From NCBI GenBank assembly GCA_900762805.1, contig CAAFHY010000279.1, positions 1-12,156 of the forward strand: a stretch of DNA of 12,156 nt. The letters are read 5' to 3'. The stretch's first letter is position 1, and each line of letters begins with the position of its first letter. A model generated the notes under the pieces. That model did not search any database and was not told where the DNA came from. It saw only the letters and a program-made list of their open reading frames with translations. The position numbers were made by a program, and so were the translations under genes. This document shows, in pieces, positions 1-8,505 of the stretch. The stretch comes from Oscillospiraceae bacterium (GTDB lineage Bacteria > Bacillota > Clostridia > Oscillospirales > Ruminococcaceae).

Positions 1-16
1 GGGCAGGAGCCGCAAA

Positions 17-24
17 GGGAGGGG
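17..24 (+). promoter_or_regulatory. Ribosome binding site deciding the spoIIGA start
   Basis: GGGAGGGG is a strong Shine-Dalgarno sequence. It ends 6 bases before an in-frame ATC at 31 and about 40 bases before the first conventional start, GTG at 64. The spacing fits initiation at or near 31 and not at 64, which is why the longer start was chosen for spoIIGA. Confidence 0.6.
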
Positions 25-30
25 ATCGGC

Positions 31-885
31 ATCAGGATTTTTTATCTCGACCTGTTTTTCGCCGTGGAGCTGCTGGTCGATTTTTTTCTTATCCTGGCGG
101 CGGCGCTGCTGGCCGGCCGGGAGATCAGGCGGCTGCGTTTTTTGGGCGCGGCGGCACTGTCGGCGGCGCTGTCGGCCGTCATCCTATTCCCGCCGCTTGG
201 GACCCTGCCGCTGCTGGCTGTCAAGCTGCTGACGCTGGCGGCCGTTACGGGGGCGGCCTTCGGCTTTCGCCCAGTCCGCGCCTTTCTGCGGGCGGCCGTC
301 TGTCTGTTGGCTGCCACGGCGCTGTTCGGCGGGTGTGTCTATGCACTGTCGGCCGCTGTCAGCGCGCCGGTGCTGGTACACAACATGACCTATTATTTCG
401 GCGGCACGCCGCTGCTGCTGATCGGGGCGGTGACGGCCGTGTACTTCTGCGTGCGGCTGGTGCTGCTGCGGCTGGGGCGGCGGCTGCCGCAGCGCGGCGC
501 CGTGCGGCTGGCCGCTGTCAGCGGGGCGGGCGAAAGGGCCTTTTCGGCCTTTGTCGATACGGGAAACCGACTCATTGACGGTCTCAGCGGACGCCCGGTG
601 GTGGTGCTGTCGCCCGATACGGCCGCCTCGGTGCTGCCGGATGACTGCCTGCGGGCGGCGGAGGACTGGCGCGCCGGCCGCCCGCCCGGCCGCCCCTTCG
701 TGCTCATCCCCTGTGAAACGGTGGCGGGCGACGGTCTGCTGATCGGCTTTCCCGATATCCGCATCGACCGCTTGGACCGCGGCGGCCGCGTCCCCACCGG
801 CTGGCTGGCCGCCGCTGCGCCGCGCGGGACGTTCGGGGCGCTGATCGGTGAGGAGGCTGTCAAAAATCTGGGAGGTAAAGAATGA
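31..885 (+). CDS. spoIIGA: SpoIIGA, sigma-E processing aspartic peptidase
   Basis: SpoIIGA is the membrane-embedded protease that removes the pro-sequence of pro-sigma-E after a signal from the forespore. The N-terminal half has a series of hydrophobic segments. The soluble C-terminal half carries the family active-site motif [10 protein letters not shown]; its Asp is residue 176 counted from position 31, or 165 from GTG 64. B. subtilis SpoIIGA has a similar D-S/T-G-N-x-L motif, and total length (284 against about 309 residues) is close. The gene overlaps sigE by ATGA at 882-885, the classic partner arrangement. Oddity: the frame is open to the left edge, and the conserved start (RIFYLDL, compare M-x-IYLD of the family) lies upstream of the first GTG. 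The best reading is a rare ATC start at 31, 6 bases after GGGAGGGG. GTG at 64 would delete the conserved N-terminus. A start upstream of the window cannot be excluded. Confidence 0.92.
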   Translation: MRIFYLDLFFAVELLVDFFLILAAALLAGREIRRLRFLGAAALSAALSAVILFPPLGTLPLLAVKLLTLAAVTGAAFGFRPVRAFLRAAVCLLAATALFGGCVYALSAAVSAPVLVHNMTYYFGGTPLLLIGAVTAVYFCVRLVLLRLGRRLPQRGAVRLAAVSGAGERAFSAFVDTGNRLIDGLSGRPVVVLSPDTAASVLPDDCLRAAEDWRAGRPPGRPFVLIPCETVAGDGLLIGFPDIRIDRLDRGGRVPTGWLAAAAPRGTFGALIGEEAVKNLGGKE

Positions 886-1592
886 TGAAACGCCTGAAAA
901 ATGCGGCGGATCGGCTTATACGGTTGATTTTCCGTCCCAAAAGGGAGATAATGTATATCAACGGGCCGGAAAACCTGCCGCCGCCCATCCCCAAGGAGCA
1001 GGAGACCGAGATCTTTGCGCGGCTGGCCGCCGGCGACGGGGCGGCGCGCGAGCTGCTGATCACCCATAACCTGCGGCTGGTCGTGTACATAGCCAAAAAG
1101 TTCGAAAATACCGGTGTCGGCATCGAGGATCTTATTTCGATCGGCACGGTGGGGCTGATCAAGGCCGTCGGGACGTTCTGCCCAGACAAGAATATCAAGC
1201 TGGCGACCTACGCCTCACGCTGCATCGAGAATGAGATCCTGATGTACCTGCGCAAAACCTCCAACCGGCGGCAGGAGCTTTCGATAGACGAGCCGCTCAG
1301 CGCCGACCCGGATGGCAACGAGCTGATGCTGTCGGACATCATCGGCACCGAAAGCGACAGCATCTACCGGGGCATCGAGCAGGAGAGCGAGAACCGCGTG
1401 CTGGCTGCCGCTGTCAGCCGGCTGGGCAGCCGCGAGCGCGAGATCATCGAGCTGCGCTTCGGCCTTTTCGGCCGGCGCGAGCACACCCAGAAAGAGGTGG
1501 CCGACCGCATCGGCATCTCGCAGTCGTATATTTCGCGGCTTGAAAAGCGCATCATCCGCAAGCTGCGGGTCAGCATCGAGGCACAGCTCTGA
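882..1592 (+). CDS. sigE: RNA polymerase sporulation sigma factor SigE (pro-sigma-E)
   Basis: SigE directs early mother-cell transcription during sporulation. The 236-residue product matches B. subtilis SigE (239) along its whole length. An N-terminal basic amphipathic pro-sequence (about residues 1-24) leads into [11 protein letters not shown], equivalent to YYIGGSEALPPP of B. subtilis, near which SpoIIGA cuts. Regions 2.1-2.2 begin at [16 protein letters not shown] (residue 63). Regions 2.3-2.4, with [15 protein letters not shown], lie at 110-124. The region 4.2 helix-turn-helix [20 protein letters not shown] begins at about 201. Two start codons stand in tandem (ATGATG, 882 and 885). GGAGG at 871-875 is 6 bases before the first, and the ATGA overlap with spoIIGA indicates coupled translation. 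The often adjacent sigG gene is not next here; an ABC transporter operon follows instead. Confidence 0.97.
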   Translation: MMKRLKNAADRLIRLIFRPKREIMYINGPENLPPPIPKEQETEIFARLAAGDGAARELLITHNLRLVVYIAKKFENTGVGIEDLISIGTVGLIKAVGTFCPDKNIKLATYASRCIENEILMYLRKTSNRRQELSIDEPLSADPDGNELMLSDIIGTESDSIYRGIEQESENRVLAAAVSRLGSREREIIELRFGLFGRREHTQKEVADRIGISQSYISRLEKRIIRKLRVSIEAQL

Positions 1593-1681
1593 CGCGCCGG
1601 CGGGGGGCGGATGCCGCGGAGGCTTGACGGCAACGGCTGCCCAAAGGCCCTGACACGCCGGCAGGGCAGAGATGAACGGCA

Positions 1682-1728
1682 GCGGAAGAGCGTGCCGCCC
1701 GTCGGTGTCCGCTTCCGCGCGGCTTTTT
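1682..1728 (+). terminator. Possible intrinsic terminator after sigE
   Basis: GCGGAAG at 1682-1688 pairs with CTTCCGC at 1712-1718 around a 23-base loop, followed five bases later by TTTTT at 1724-1728. An alternative short hairpin, CGCGG/CCGCG, brackets the T run. The long loop and the gap before the T run make this only a candidate, though it is suitably placed about 90 bases after the sigE stop. Confidence 0.35.
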
Positions 1729-1776
1729 CCGCGTTGGCAGCCGCCTGTGCCCGAAAAAGGCGGAATTCAGCCGCCG

Positions 1777-1808
1777 TTCACGCAATGTTCAAACATGGCC
1801 GCTATAAT
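1777..1808 (+). promoter_or_regulatory. Candidate promoter of the ABC operon
   Basis: A perfect TATAAT lies at 1803-1808, about 47 bases before the ATPase start. The -35 is weak: the closest match, TTCACG at 1777-1782, leaves a 20-base spacer. A small palindrome, ATGTT-CA-AACAT (1785-1796), lies between the two boxes and could be an operator; this is inference from its position only. Confidence 0.42.
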
Positions 1809-1854
1809 ATAAGAGGAAATGCGGCGCGCACCGCGCCCAAAAGGAGAAACCAGT

Positions 1855-2795
<941 letters not shown>

Positions 2796-2799
<4 letters not shown>

Positions 2800-3659
2800 A
2801 GGCCATTTATAAAAAGGAACTGAGATTGTTTTATACGACCATGACCGGCTATGTCGCCGCGGCGATGATGCTGGTGCTGGTCGGCGTCTGCAGCCACGTC
2901 GTCAATCTCAAGGGCGGGCTGTCGGGGCTGGAATACGCGCTGCTCTCCAGCCGCTGGGCGCTGGCCCTGGTGGTGCCGGTGCTGACCATGCGCTCCTTTG
3001 TGGAGGAAAAAAAGCAGCACACCGACCTGCTGCTGAGCGCCTCGCCCGTGACGCCGGCACAGATCGTGCTGGGCAAATTCTTTGCTACGGCCACCGTTTA
3101 TGCGCTGCCGCTGGCGGTGGTGGGCTTTTATCCCCTTATTTTCTCGGCCTACGGCAGCATCGATCTGCCGTCGGCGCTGCTGGCGCTGCTGGCCATGCTG
3201 CTGCTGGGGCTGGCTCTCAGTCCCATCGGGATGTTCATCTCGTCGCTGACCGAGAGCTACGTTGTGGCGACGCTGGTTTCGATCGGCGCCATGATGCTGA
3301 TGTATTTCTTTACCGATATCGGCTCAATGGCCTCCGATTCGGGCACTGTGGCGCTCATCGTGCTGACGGCGCTGGTGGTCGGCCTTGTCGCTGTCGTCTA
3401 TCTGCTTACCCGCAGCAGCGCGGCGGCCGTCATGACCGGCGCGGTGCTGGAGCTGGCCTGTGTCGTGGCCTATTTTATCAGCAGCGCGGCACTGACGTCG
3501 CTGCTGCGCTCGCTGCTGTCGTGGCTGGGGCTGTTTTCGATGTCTCAGAACCTGTTCAGCGGTGTGCTGGATATTCCGGCCATTGTATATTACCTGAGCA
3601 TCACGGGGCTGTTTTTGTTCCTGTGCGCCGGAACGCTTGAGCGCCGGCGCTGGAACTGA
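2796..3659 (+). CDS. ABC-2 family transporter permease (GldF/NosY-like)
   Basis: A 287-residue integral membrane protein with about six hydrophobic segments. It begins with a short basic amphipathic stretch (MKAIYKKELRLFYTTMTGYV) typical of ABC-2 permeases. The segment after the second membrane span, VVPVLTMRSFVEEKKQHTDL followed by LLLSASPVTPAQIVLGKF, is the characteristic cytoplasmic loop of the GldF/NosY type that couples to the ATPase. The start is ATG 2796, overlapping the ATPase stop. The ribosome binding site GGAGGAGGA lies inside the end of the upstream gene (2781-2789). The protein ends in a basic cluster (ERRRWN), as expected for a cytoplasmic C-terminus. A GldG-like gene follows after 14 bases. 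It presumably forms the membrane channel with the upstream ATPase; substrate unknown. Confidence 0.9.
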
Positions 3660-3673
3660 AGGAGGGCCGCCAT

Positions 3674-5131
3674 ATGAAAAACAACAAAACGCCCGCTTCG
3701 GCCGAAAAGAGAATGGAGCGCCGCGCGCTGTCGAGCGGCGGCCGTATGCTGGGGCTGACGGTCCTGGCGCTGGTGCTGGTGATCGCCGTCAACCTTCTGG
3801 CGGCTCTGCTGCCGGCTGATGTGCGCCTTATCCCGCTGGCCAACGCCGATCTCTATGAGCCGGACGAGACGCTGATAAGCTATGTCCGGGATCTGCCCGA
3901 CGGCGATCCGATCCAGCTCTATTTTGTTGCCGAGGCCGGCTCCGAGGAGCTGCAGATCCAGCTGTTCGCCAAGAGCGTGGCGGCGCTGAACAGCCGCATC
4001 ACGCTGGAGACTATCGATCCCGCCATTCATCCCGAACGCATCAGCGCGCTGACCAAGGACAATGTCAGCTCCAACAGCCTGATTGCAGTGATGGGCGACC
4101 GTGTGCAGGTGCTGCAGAACAGCAGCCTTATCACCTACAGCAGCACGGCTGACAGCAGCGGCGCCAGCCGCGTCAGCTCCATTGTCTTTCACGGCAACGA
4201 TATGCTGCTGACGGCCCTGAAATATCTGCTGTCCGACGAGCTGCCCACCGTCTATCTGCTGACCGGCCACGGCGAGAAATCGCTGCCGGAGAGCTACGCT
4301 ACGGCGCTCAGCCGCGAGAACATCACAGCCGTCAGCCTGTCGCTGCTGGTCACCAAGGGCGTGCCCGACGATGCCGGCTGCGTCATGATCCTCAACCCCG
4401 ATACCGACATCAGCAGCGAGGAATATGATATGCTGCTGGCCTACCTCGAAAAGGGCGGCCGCCTGCTGTTCCTCAGCGATTATCTTCCCGGCACGGCCCA
4501 CCCCGCGAACCTTTCGCGGCTGATGGCCTACTACGGGATGCAGCCGGGCGATCTTGTGATGGAGACGGACGCAAGCTACTATTATTATTACCCTTACAGT
4601 CTGCTGCCTGACCTGTGTGAGCACGACATCACCAAATCACTGGGCACCGATCTCGTTATGCTCTCCTACACGCACGCCATCGCCGAAACGGACCTGCACC
4701 GCGACACCGTCACCGTCAAGCCGCTGCTTGACAGCTCGGCTTCGTCATATACCGTCAAGGTGGAGGCCGACGGCAAGATCGGGTCTGAGGACAGCGCGAC
4801 GGGCACCGGCATCTTCCATCTCGGCGCCGTTGCCGAGGAAAAATTCGATGACATAACCACCCGCATCGTTTGGTACGGCAGCGGGTCGCTCATCGACGAG
4901 AGCACCAACACCATCGTTTCGGGCCACAACAGCGATCTGTTCATCAATACGGTGGCCTATCTGTGCGATTTCGAGTCGGCCATGGACAACCACAGCAAGG
5001 TCGTGACCATCAATTATCTGGTCATGACCGAGCAGCAGCGCACCGTTCTATCGGTCGCGCTTATCGGCCTTGTGCCGTTGACGGCGCTGGTGGCCGGGCT
5101 GGCTGTCTACCTCAGGAGGAGGAGCCGATGA
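3674..5131 (+). CDS. GldG-family ABC transporter auxiliary protein
   Basis: This 485-residue protein has one transmembrane segment near the N-terminus (about residues 26-46) after a basic cytoplasmic tail. A large, presumably extracytoplasmic domain follows, then a second membrane segment near the C-terminus (about 457-480) ending in RRRSR. The middle holds YLLTGHGEKSLPESY and GGRLLFLSDYLPG, typical of the GldG/ABC_transp_aux family that accompanies GldA/GldF-type exporters. The start is ATG 3674, with GGAGGG at 3661-3666 seven bases upstream. It ends in an ATGA overlap with the DUF4340 gene (5128-5131). In Bacteroidetes the homologues support gliding motility. Nothing here suggests gliding, and homologous clusters in Firmicutes have no firmly assigned role, so an envelope function is inference. 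Confidence 0.85.
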   Translation: MKNNKTPASAEKRMERRALSSGGRMLGLTVLALVLVIAVNLLAALLPADVRLIPLANADLYEPDETLISYVRDLPDGDPIQLYFVAEAGSEELQIQLFAKSVAALNSRITLETIDPAIHPERISALTKDNVSSNSLIAVMGDRVQVLQNSSLITYSSTADSSGASRVSSIVFHGNDMLLTALKYLLSDELPTVYLLTGHGEKSLPESYATALSRENITAVSLSLLVTKGVPDDAGCVMILNPDTDISSEEYDMLLAYLEKGGRLLFLSDYLPGTAHPANLSRLMAYYGMQPGDLVMETDASYYYYYPYSLLPDLCEHDITKSLGTDLVMLSYTHAIAETDLHRDTVTVKPLLDSSASSYTVKVEADGKIGSEDSATGTGIFHLGAVAEEKFDDITTRIVWYGSGSLIDESTNTIVSGHNSDLFINTVAYLCDFESAMDNHSKVVTINYLVMTEQQRTVLSVALIGLVPLTALVAGLAVYLRRRSR

Positions 5132-6504
5132 CCCGCCGCGAAAGGCAGCGGCGGACGTTGGCGCTGCTGCTGGCGGCGCTGGTGCTGATTGCCGCCGCCA
5201 TTGCCGCCGTGCTGCTCTGGCCGCAGGGCGGGACGGCGGAGAAGGACAAGCTGTTCTCGTTTGATCCGGCGAAGATCGAGCGCTTTTCGGTGGCTTCATC
5301 GCTTGGTGATACCAGCTTTATCCGCACCGACACCGGCTGGGTCTGCCGTGAGCAGCCTGATTTCCCGCTCGACGGCGAGTATGTCAATGCGCTGCTTCAG
5401 GCCATGACCGGCATTGCGGCCGAGCGCCGCTTTACTGACGGGCAGACGGCCGAGCTTGACCGCGGCGACGTGACGGTGACTGTCACCGCCGAGGCCGGCG
5501 AAGAGAGCTATGTTTTTACGGCCTACCGCCAAAACCCGCAGACGCTGCTCTATTACGCCAGCGCGGGCGACGGGCTGTGCGCCGTGACCAATACGGCCGT
5601 TGAGCAGTTCCTTTTCCGGCTGTACGCGCTGGCCGACCTGGAAAACCCCGACATCCTGCTGCCGGCCGATATTGTATCCCTGACGGTATCGCTGCCTGAC
5701 GGGAGCGCCTGCGAGCTGTTTTATGAGGCCGACGGCCGCCCGTCGATCGACTACACCGGCACGGCCACATGGTTTTACCGCGGCGGCGACGGTACGCTGC
5801 ATCCCGCCGATTCGCTGGCCGCCACGGAGGTGCTCGACGCTGTTCAGAGCCTGAGCAACGAGGCCTTGGCGACGGCCAACGCCACGCCGGCACAGCTGGA
5901 GGATTACGGGCTGACCGACCGCTGCATCACCGTGACGCTGCGTTATCGGAAGGATGACGCCGAGTACACCACGGTGCGCCGCATTTCGACCGAGCAGTCG
6001 GGCGATTATGTGACGGCCTACACCGAAGGCAGCCGGAACGTCTATTTTGCCGACCGCGCGCAGATGGCGACGCTGCTTAAAAAAGCCACGGCCGACCTCG
6101 GCCGCCATGAGGTGCTGGGCATCGAGCTGGCGCAGGTGACCGGCTTCACCGTCCGGTACGGCGGCCGTTCGTGCAGCTACACCCTGGCGGTGAGCGGGGA
6201 GGACGAGCAGCGGACCTATACTCTCCGCCGCGGCGAGGAGACGGTGGCGGCCACCGATTTCGTGGCTCTGTTCCACAGCCTTGCCGCCATCGAGCCGCAG
6301 GCACAGGCCGCGGACGCGGGCGGCGCGGAGCTGTTTTCGATTGCCTTTTCCACCACCAATACTGCCTTCGGCGAGGTGACGCTGACCGTCCGGCAGTATG
6401 ACGACAGCTTTTACGTCTCGACGCTGGCCGGCGACACGCCGCTGCTGCTCAACCGCCGCACGGTCAATGCGCTGCTCAGCAGTGTGGAAAAGCTGGTGCC
6501 GTAG
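5128..6504 (+). CDS. DUF4340 domain-containing membrane-anchored protein
   Basis: This 458-residue protein has a basic N-terminus (MTRRERQRRT), a single strongly hydrophobic anchor at about residues 9-31, and a long predicted extracytoplasmic region rich in beta-type sequence. DKLFSFDPAKIERFSV just after the anchor is the typical opening of a DUF4340 domain. An internal DUF4340-like pattern recurs near the middle, around the segment reading ATPAQLEDYGLTD. The start at ATG 5128 overlaps the GldG-like stop; a strong GGAGGAGGAG lies inside the upstream gene. DUF4340 proteins commonly sit directly after GldG-like genes, so it is read as the fourth component of the exporter complex. Its biochemical role is unknown. 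Confidence 0.85.
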   Translation: MTRRERQRRTLALLLAALVLIAAAIAAVLLWPQGGTAEKDKLFSFDPAKIERFSVASSLGDTSFIRTDTGWVCREQPDFPLDGEYVNALLQAMTGIAAERRFTDGQTAELDRGDVTVTVTAEAGEESYVFTAYRQNPQTLLYYASAGDGLCAVTNTAVEQFLFRLYALADLENPDILLPADIVSLTVSLPDGSACELFYEADGRPSIDYTGTATWFYRGGDGTLHPADSLAATEVLDAVQSLSNEALATANATPAQLEDYGLTDRCITVTLRYRKDDAEYTTVRRISTEQSGDYVTAYTEGSRNVYFADRAQMATLLKKATADLGRHEVLGIELAQVTGFTVRYGGRSCSYTLAVSGEDEQRTYTLRRGEETVAATDFVALFHSLAAIEPQAQAADAGGAELFSIAFSTTNTAFGEVTLTVRQYDDSFYVSTLAGDTPLLLNRRTVNALLSSVEKLVP

Positions 6505-6614
6505 CGCCGGCTGCAAAAGAGGTTGCCTGCATTCGCGGCAATAAATACGGGGGCGCATCTGTGGAGCGGAGGGGTCATGCCATCGGGTGTCCGGGTACCG
6601 GAAGCAAGCCTGAT

Positions 6615-6644
6615 GCCGGATATCAAAGCATCCGGCCGAATTTT
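6615..6644 (+). terminator. Candidate terminator of the ABC/GldG operon
   Basis: GCCGGAT at 6615-6621 and ATCCGGC at 6630-6636 form a perfect 7-bp stem with an 8-base loop, followed by CGAA and then TTTT at 6641-6644. It lies about 110 bases after the operon stop. The T run is short and displaced four bases from the stem, so the call is tentative. Confidence 0.4.
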
Positions 6645-6902
6645 GAGCCGCTGATGCTCACTTTGCCTGCCGCTGAAAAATACTTCTTCGATGGAGGCTG
6701 TGTCGAAACAGCAGACGCCTTTTGCGCGAGTGCCGCCGTCATTTATCAGGGCGGGCCAAGCGCGATGCGGAAGGCGGCAGAGGAGCCGCCCCCTGCTTCG
6801 GTGTCGGAGACGGTCCGCGGAATGCTTTGGCGGCCATCGGATCCGACGGGGCCTGCCGGAAAAATGAAAGGTAGGACCCGTTCTGATTTATATGGCGCTG
6901 AA

Positions 6903-6960
6903 GAACCGAGCCTTCAGCTGCGTGAAGGCGCCGCGCCGTCAGGCCGGTGCACGTCGGTTC
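6903..6960. other. Predicted three-way-junction RNA element
   Basis: Fifty-eight bases can fold into three stacked helices. P1 is GAACCGA (6903-6909) with TCGGTTC (6954-6960), 7 bp. P2 is GCCTTCA (6910-6916) with TGAAGGC (6923-6929), 7 bp with loop GCTGCG, directly abutting P1. P3 is CCG-c-GCC (6931-6937) with GGC-CGG (6942-6947), loop GTCA. TGCACG (6948-6953) is left single-stranded in the junction. No poly-T follows, so it is not a plain terminator. I see no good promoter just upstream and match it to no riboswitch class I know. The fold is seen in the sequence; any function is inference. Confidence 0.35.
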
Positions 6961-7034
6961 GTCTTTAACACTTGAGGCTCCGCCCCGCATATCCTGGTTG
7001 TCCTCTTGCGCAAGGCGGAGCGCAGTCCCGCAGC

Positions 7035-7064
7035 CGGCAGACTTCGGTTGGCCGGAGTCTGCCG
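7035..7064. repeat. Strong 13-bp hairpin upstream of the phosphofructokinase promoter
   Basis: The arms at 7035-7047 and 7052-7064 pair over 13 positions, with one T-G wobble and a TTGG tetraloop; the outer nine pairs are CGGCAGACT/AGTCTGCCG. No T run follows on either strand, so it does not look like a standard intrinsic terminator. It ends about 70 bases before the -35 box. It could be a binding-site dyad, an RNA hairpin of a transcript ending here, or a REP-like intergenic repeat. Confidence 0.5.
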
Positions 7065-7132
7065 ACAGATCCGTGTATAAAAGCCGGCGGCGCCCGCCCC
7101 GCCAGCTTTCCCTAAAAAATCATTTTTTCGAC

Positions 7133-7161
7133 TTGCCATCATCCGCGCGTTGTGGTATCAT
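7133..7161 (+). promoter_or_regulatory. Sigma-A promoter of the phosphofructokinase gene
   Basis: TTGCCA at 7133-7138 and TATCAT at 7156-7161 are separated by the ideal 17 bases. TGTG immediately before the -10 resembles the TRTG extension common in Gram-positive promoters, and an A6/T6 tract at 7114-7128 upstream may add an UP-element contact. Transcription would start near 7168, giving a leader of about 35 bases. Confidence 0.75.
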
Positions 7162-7202
7162 TAAAAGTTGTAAAGACTATCATCTGCTAAGGAGAATTAC
7201 CA

Positions 7203-8423
7203 ATGAAGCTCAACGCGATTGTTGGCCAGTCGGGCGGCCCGACTGCCGTTATCAATTCGAGTCTCGCCGGCGTCTACAGCGCCTGCAAGCAGCTCGGCGT
7301 CGACACCGTCTACGGCATGGTTCATGGCATTCAGGGACTGCTGCTGGAGCAGGTCGTTGACCTCGACACCTATATTGCGAACGACCTCAGCCTTGAGGCC
7401 CTCAAAAAGACCCCGGCGGCCTTCCTCGGATCCTGCCGCTATAAGCTGCCCAAGTTTGAGAAGGATGAGGAAACCTATAAAAAGCTGTTTGCCATCCTTG
7501 ATAAGCACGAGATCAGCCTGTTCTTCTATATCGGCGGCAACGACAGCATGGATACCATCGCCCAGCTCTCCGAATACGCCAAAATCAATGGCAGCAATAT
7601 CCGCTTTGTCGGCGTCCCCAAGACCATCGACAACGACCTGCCCGTTACCGATCATACACCGGGCTACGGCTCGGCTGCCAAGTATGTGGCCACCACCATC
7701 AAGGAGATTATCCGCGACGCGGCTGTCTATGACTTCCCGTTCGTTTCCACCGTCGAGATCATGGGGCGCGATTCCGGCTGGCTCACCGCCGCCGCCGCAT
7801 TGGCCAAGGGTCCCGACTGCGCGGGCGCCGATATGATCTATCTGCCTGAGACCAACTTCGAGGTCGATACCTTCCTTGCCCGCATCAAGGAGCTTATCCG
7901 CGTCAAGAAGTCGCTCATCATCGCCGTTTCCGAGGGCATCCACACGGCTGACGGCACCTATGTCTGCGAGCTGGCTGCGTCTGATACCGCTGTCGATGCC
8001 TTTGGCCACAAGCAGATGGGCGGCACCGCACAGTATCTCAGCGGCCTCATCAAGGGCGAGCTGGGCTGCAAGGTCCGTGCTATCGAGCTTTCCACCATGC
8101 AGCGCTGCGGCGCGCATCTTGCCTCGGCCACTGACGTCAACGAGGCCTTCAGCGCCGGCGCCGCCTCGGCCCGTGCCGCTATCGAGGGGCAGACGGGCGT
8201 TATGAGCTATTTCGAGCGCACCAACGAGAATCCCTACGCCTGCACCACCGGCATCTGCGACGTGCATCTTGTTGCCAACCAGAAGAAGGATGTCCCGCTT
8301 GAGTGGATCGACACCGATATCAACTACGTCACCAACGAGTATGTCGATTATGCGCTGCCGCTCATTCAGGGCGAGAGCTATCCGCTGATGGTCAACGGCC
8401 TGCCGTTCCACCTCACCAGATAA
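7203..8423 (+). CDS. pfp: Phosphofructokinase, probably pyrophosphate-dependent (PPi-PFK)
   Basis: The enzyme phosphorylates fructose 6-phosphate to fructose 1,6-bisphosphate in glycolysis. The 406-residue chain opens with the PFK nucleotide-loop sequence VGQSGGPTAVINSS. It carries the catalytic TIDND at 141-145 and MGRDSGW at 187-193. Two positions point to PPi rather than ATP as donor. The glycine that follows the metal-binding Asp in E. coli PfkA (GGDGS) is Asp here (GGNDS, Asp114). The residue before TIDND is Lys (PKTIDND, Lys140), where ATP enzymes have Gly. Both are the established PPi-PFK signature. The preceding Asp of GGD is Asn113 here. The start is ATG 7203, with TAAGGAG eight bases upstream. 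The gene stands alone between its own promoter and a strong terminator. Donor specificity is inferred from motifs; 6-phosphofructokinase is the safe general name. Confidence 0.93.
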   Translation: MKLNAIVGQSGGPTAVINSSLAGVYSACKQLGVDTVYGMVHGIQGLLLEQVVDLDTYIANDLSLEALKKTPAAFLGSCRYKLPKFEKDEETYKKLFAILDKHEISLFFYIGGNDSMDTIAQLSEYAKINGSNIRFVGVPKTIDNDLPVTDHTPGYGSAAKYVATTIKEIIRDAAVYDFPFVSTVEIMGRDSGWLTAAAALAKGPDCAGADMIYLPETNFEVDTFLARIKELIRVKKSLIIAVSEGIHTADGTYVCELAASDTAVDAFGHKQMGGTAQYLSGLIKGELGCKVRAIELSTMQRCGAHLASATDVNEAFSAGAASARAAIEGQTGVMSYFERTNENPYACTTGICDVHLVANQKKDVPLEWIDTDINYVTNEYVDYALPLIQGESYPLMVNGLPFHLTR

Positions 8424-8436
8424 CCGAGCAGAACGT

Positions 8437-8480
8437 TTTGCCTCCCGCCTGAAACGGGGCGGGAGGCAAACTTTGTATTT
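8437..8480 (+). terminator. Strong intrinsic terminator after the phosphofructokinase gene
   Basis: A perfect 13-bp stem, TTTGCCTCCCGCC (8437-8449) with GGCGGGAGGCAAA (8458-8470), with an 8-base loop, is followed by the T-rich CTTTGTATTTT to 8480. It begins 13 bases after the stop codon. No T run exists on the opposite strand. It also stands only about 25 bases before the next gene, so it insulates that gene or attenuates readthrough into it. Confidence 0.9.
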
Positions 8481-8505
8481 TACAGAAAAAAAGAGGGTAA
8501 AGGTT

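Larger units (their letters stand above)
6505..7132. other. Long non-coding gap with several inverted repeats
   Basis: About 630 bases between the DUF4340 stop and the phosphofructokinase promoter hold no gene I can support. The only sizeable + strand frame (GTG 6561 to 6968) has no ribosome binding site and a low-complexity product resembling no family I know. The stretch holds several small inverted repeats: TTGCC/GGCAA at 6523-6541, TCCGG-GTA-CCGGA at 6590-6602, GCCGGAT/ATCCGGC at 6615-6636, GCTGT/ACAGC at 6697-6712, and the palindrome TCGGATCCGA at 6837-6846. Two larger structures, at 6903-6960 and 7035-7064, are listed separately. AAAAAA-TCA-TTTTTT at 7114-7128 just before the promoter may act as an UP element. 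Confidence 0.6.

Noticed and set aside
6903..6960. Possible tRNA (7-bp end stem and a GGTTC-like element)
   Set aside because: Only 58 bases, no anticodon arm of the right size, and no correctly placed T arm.
6561..6968. 135-codon + strand open frame starting at GTG
   Set aside because: No ribosome binding site, no recognisable domain, low-complexity product, and it runs through several hairpins. Treated as non-coding.
8473..8505. TTG start extending the DUF1846 gene upstream
   Set aside because: The extension lies in the T tract of the terminator and has no ribosome binding site. ATG 8506 has one and gives the family-typical N-terminus.
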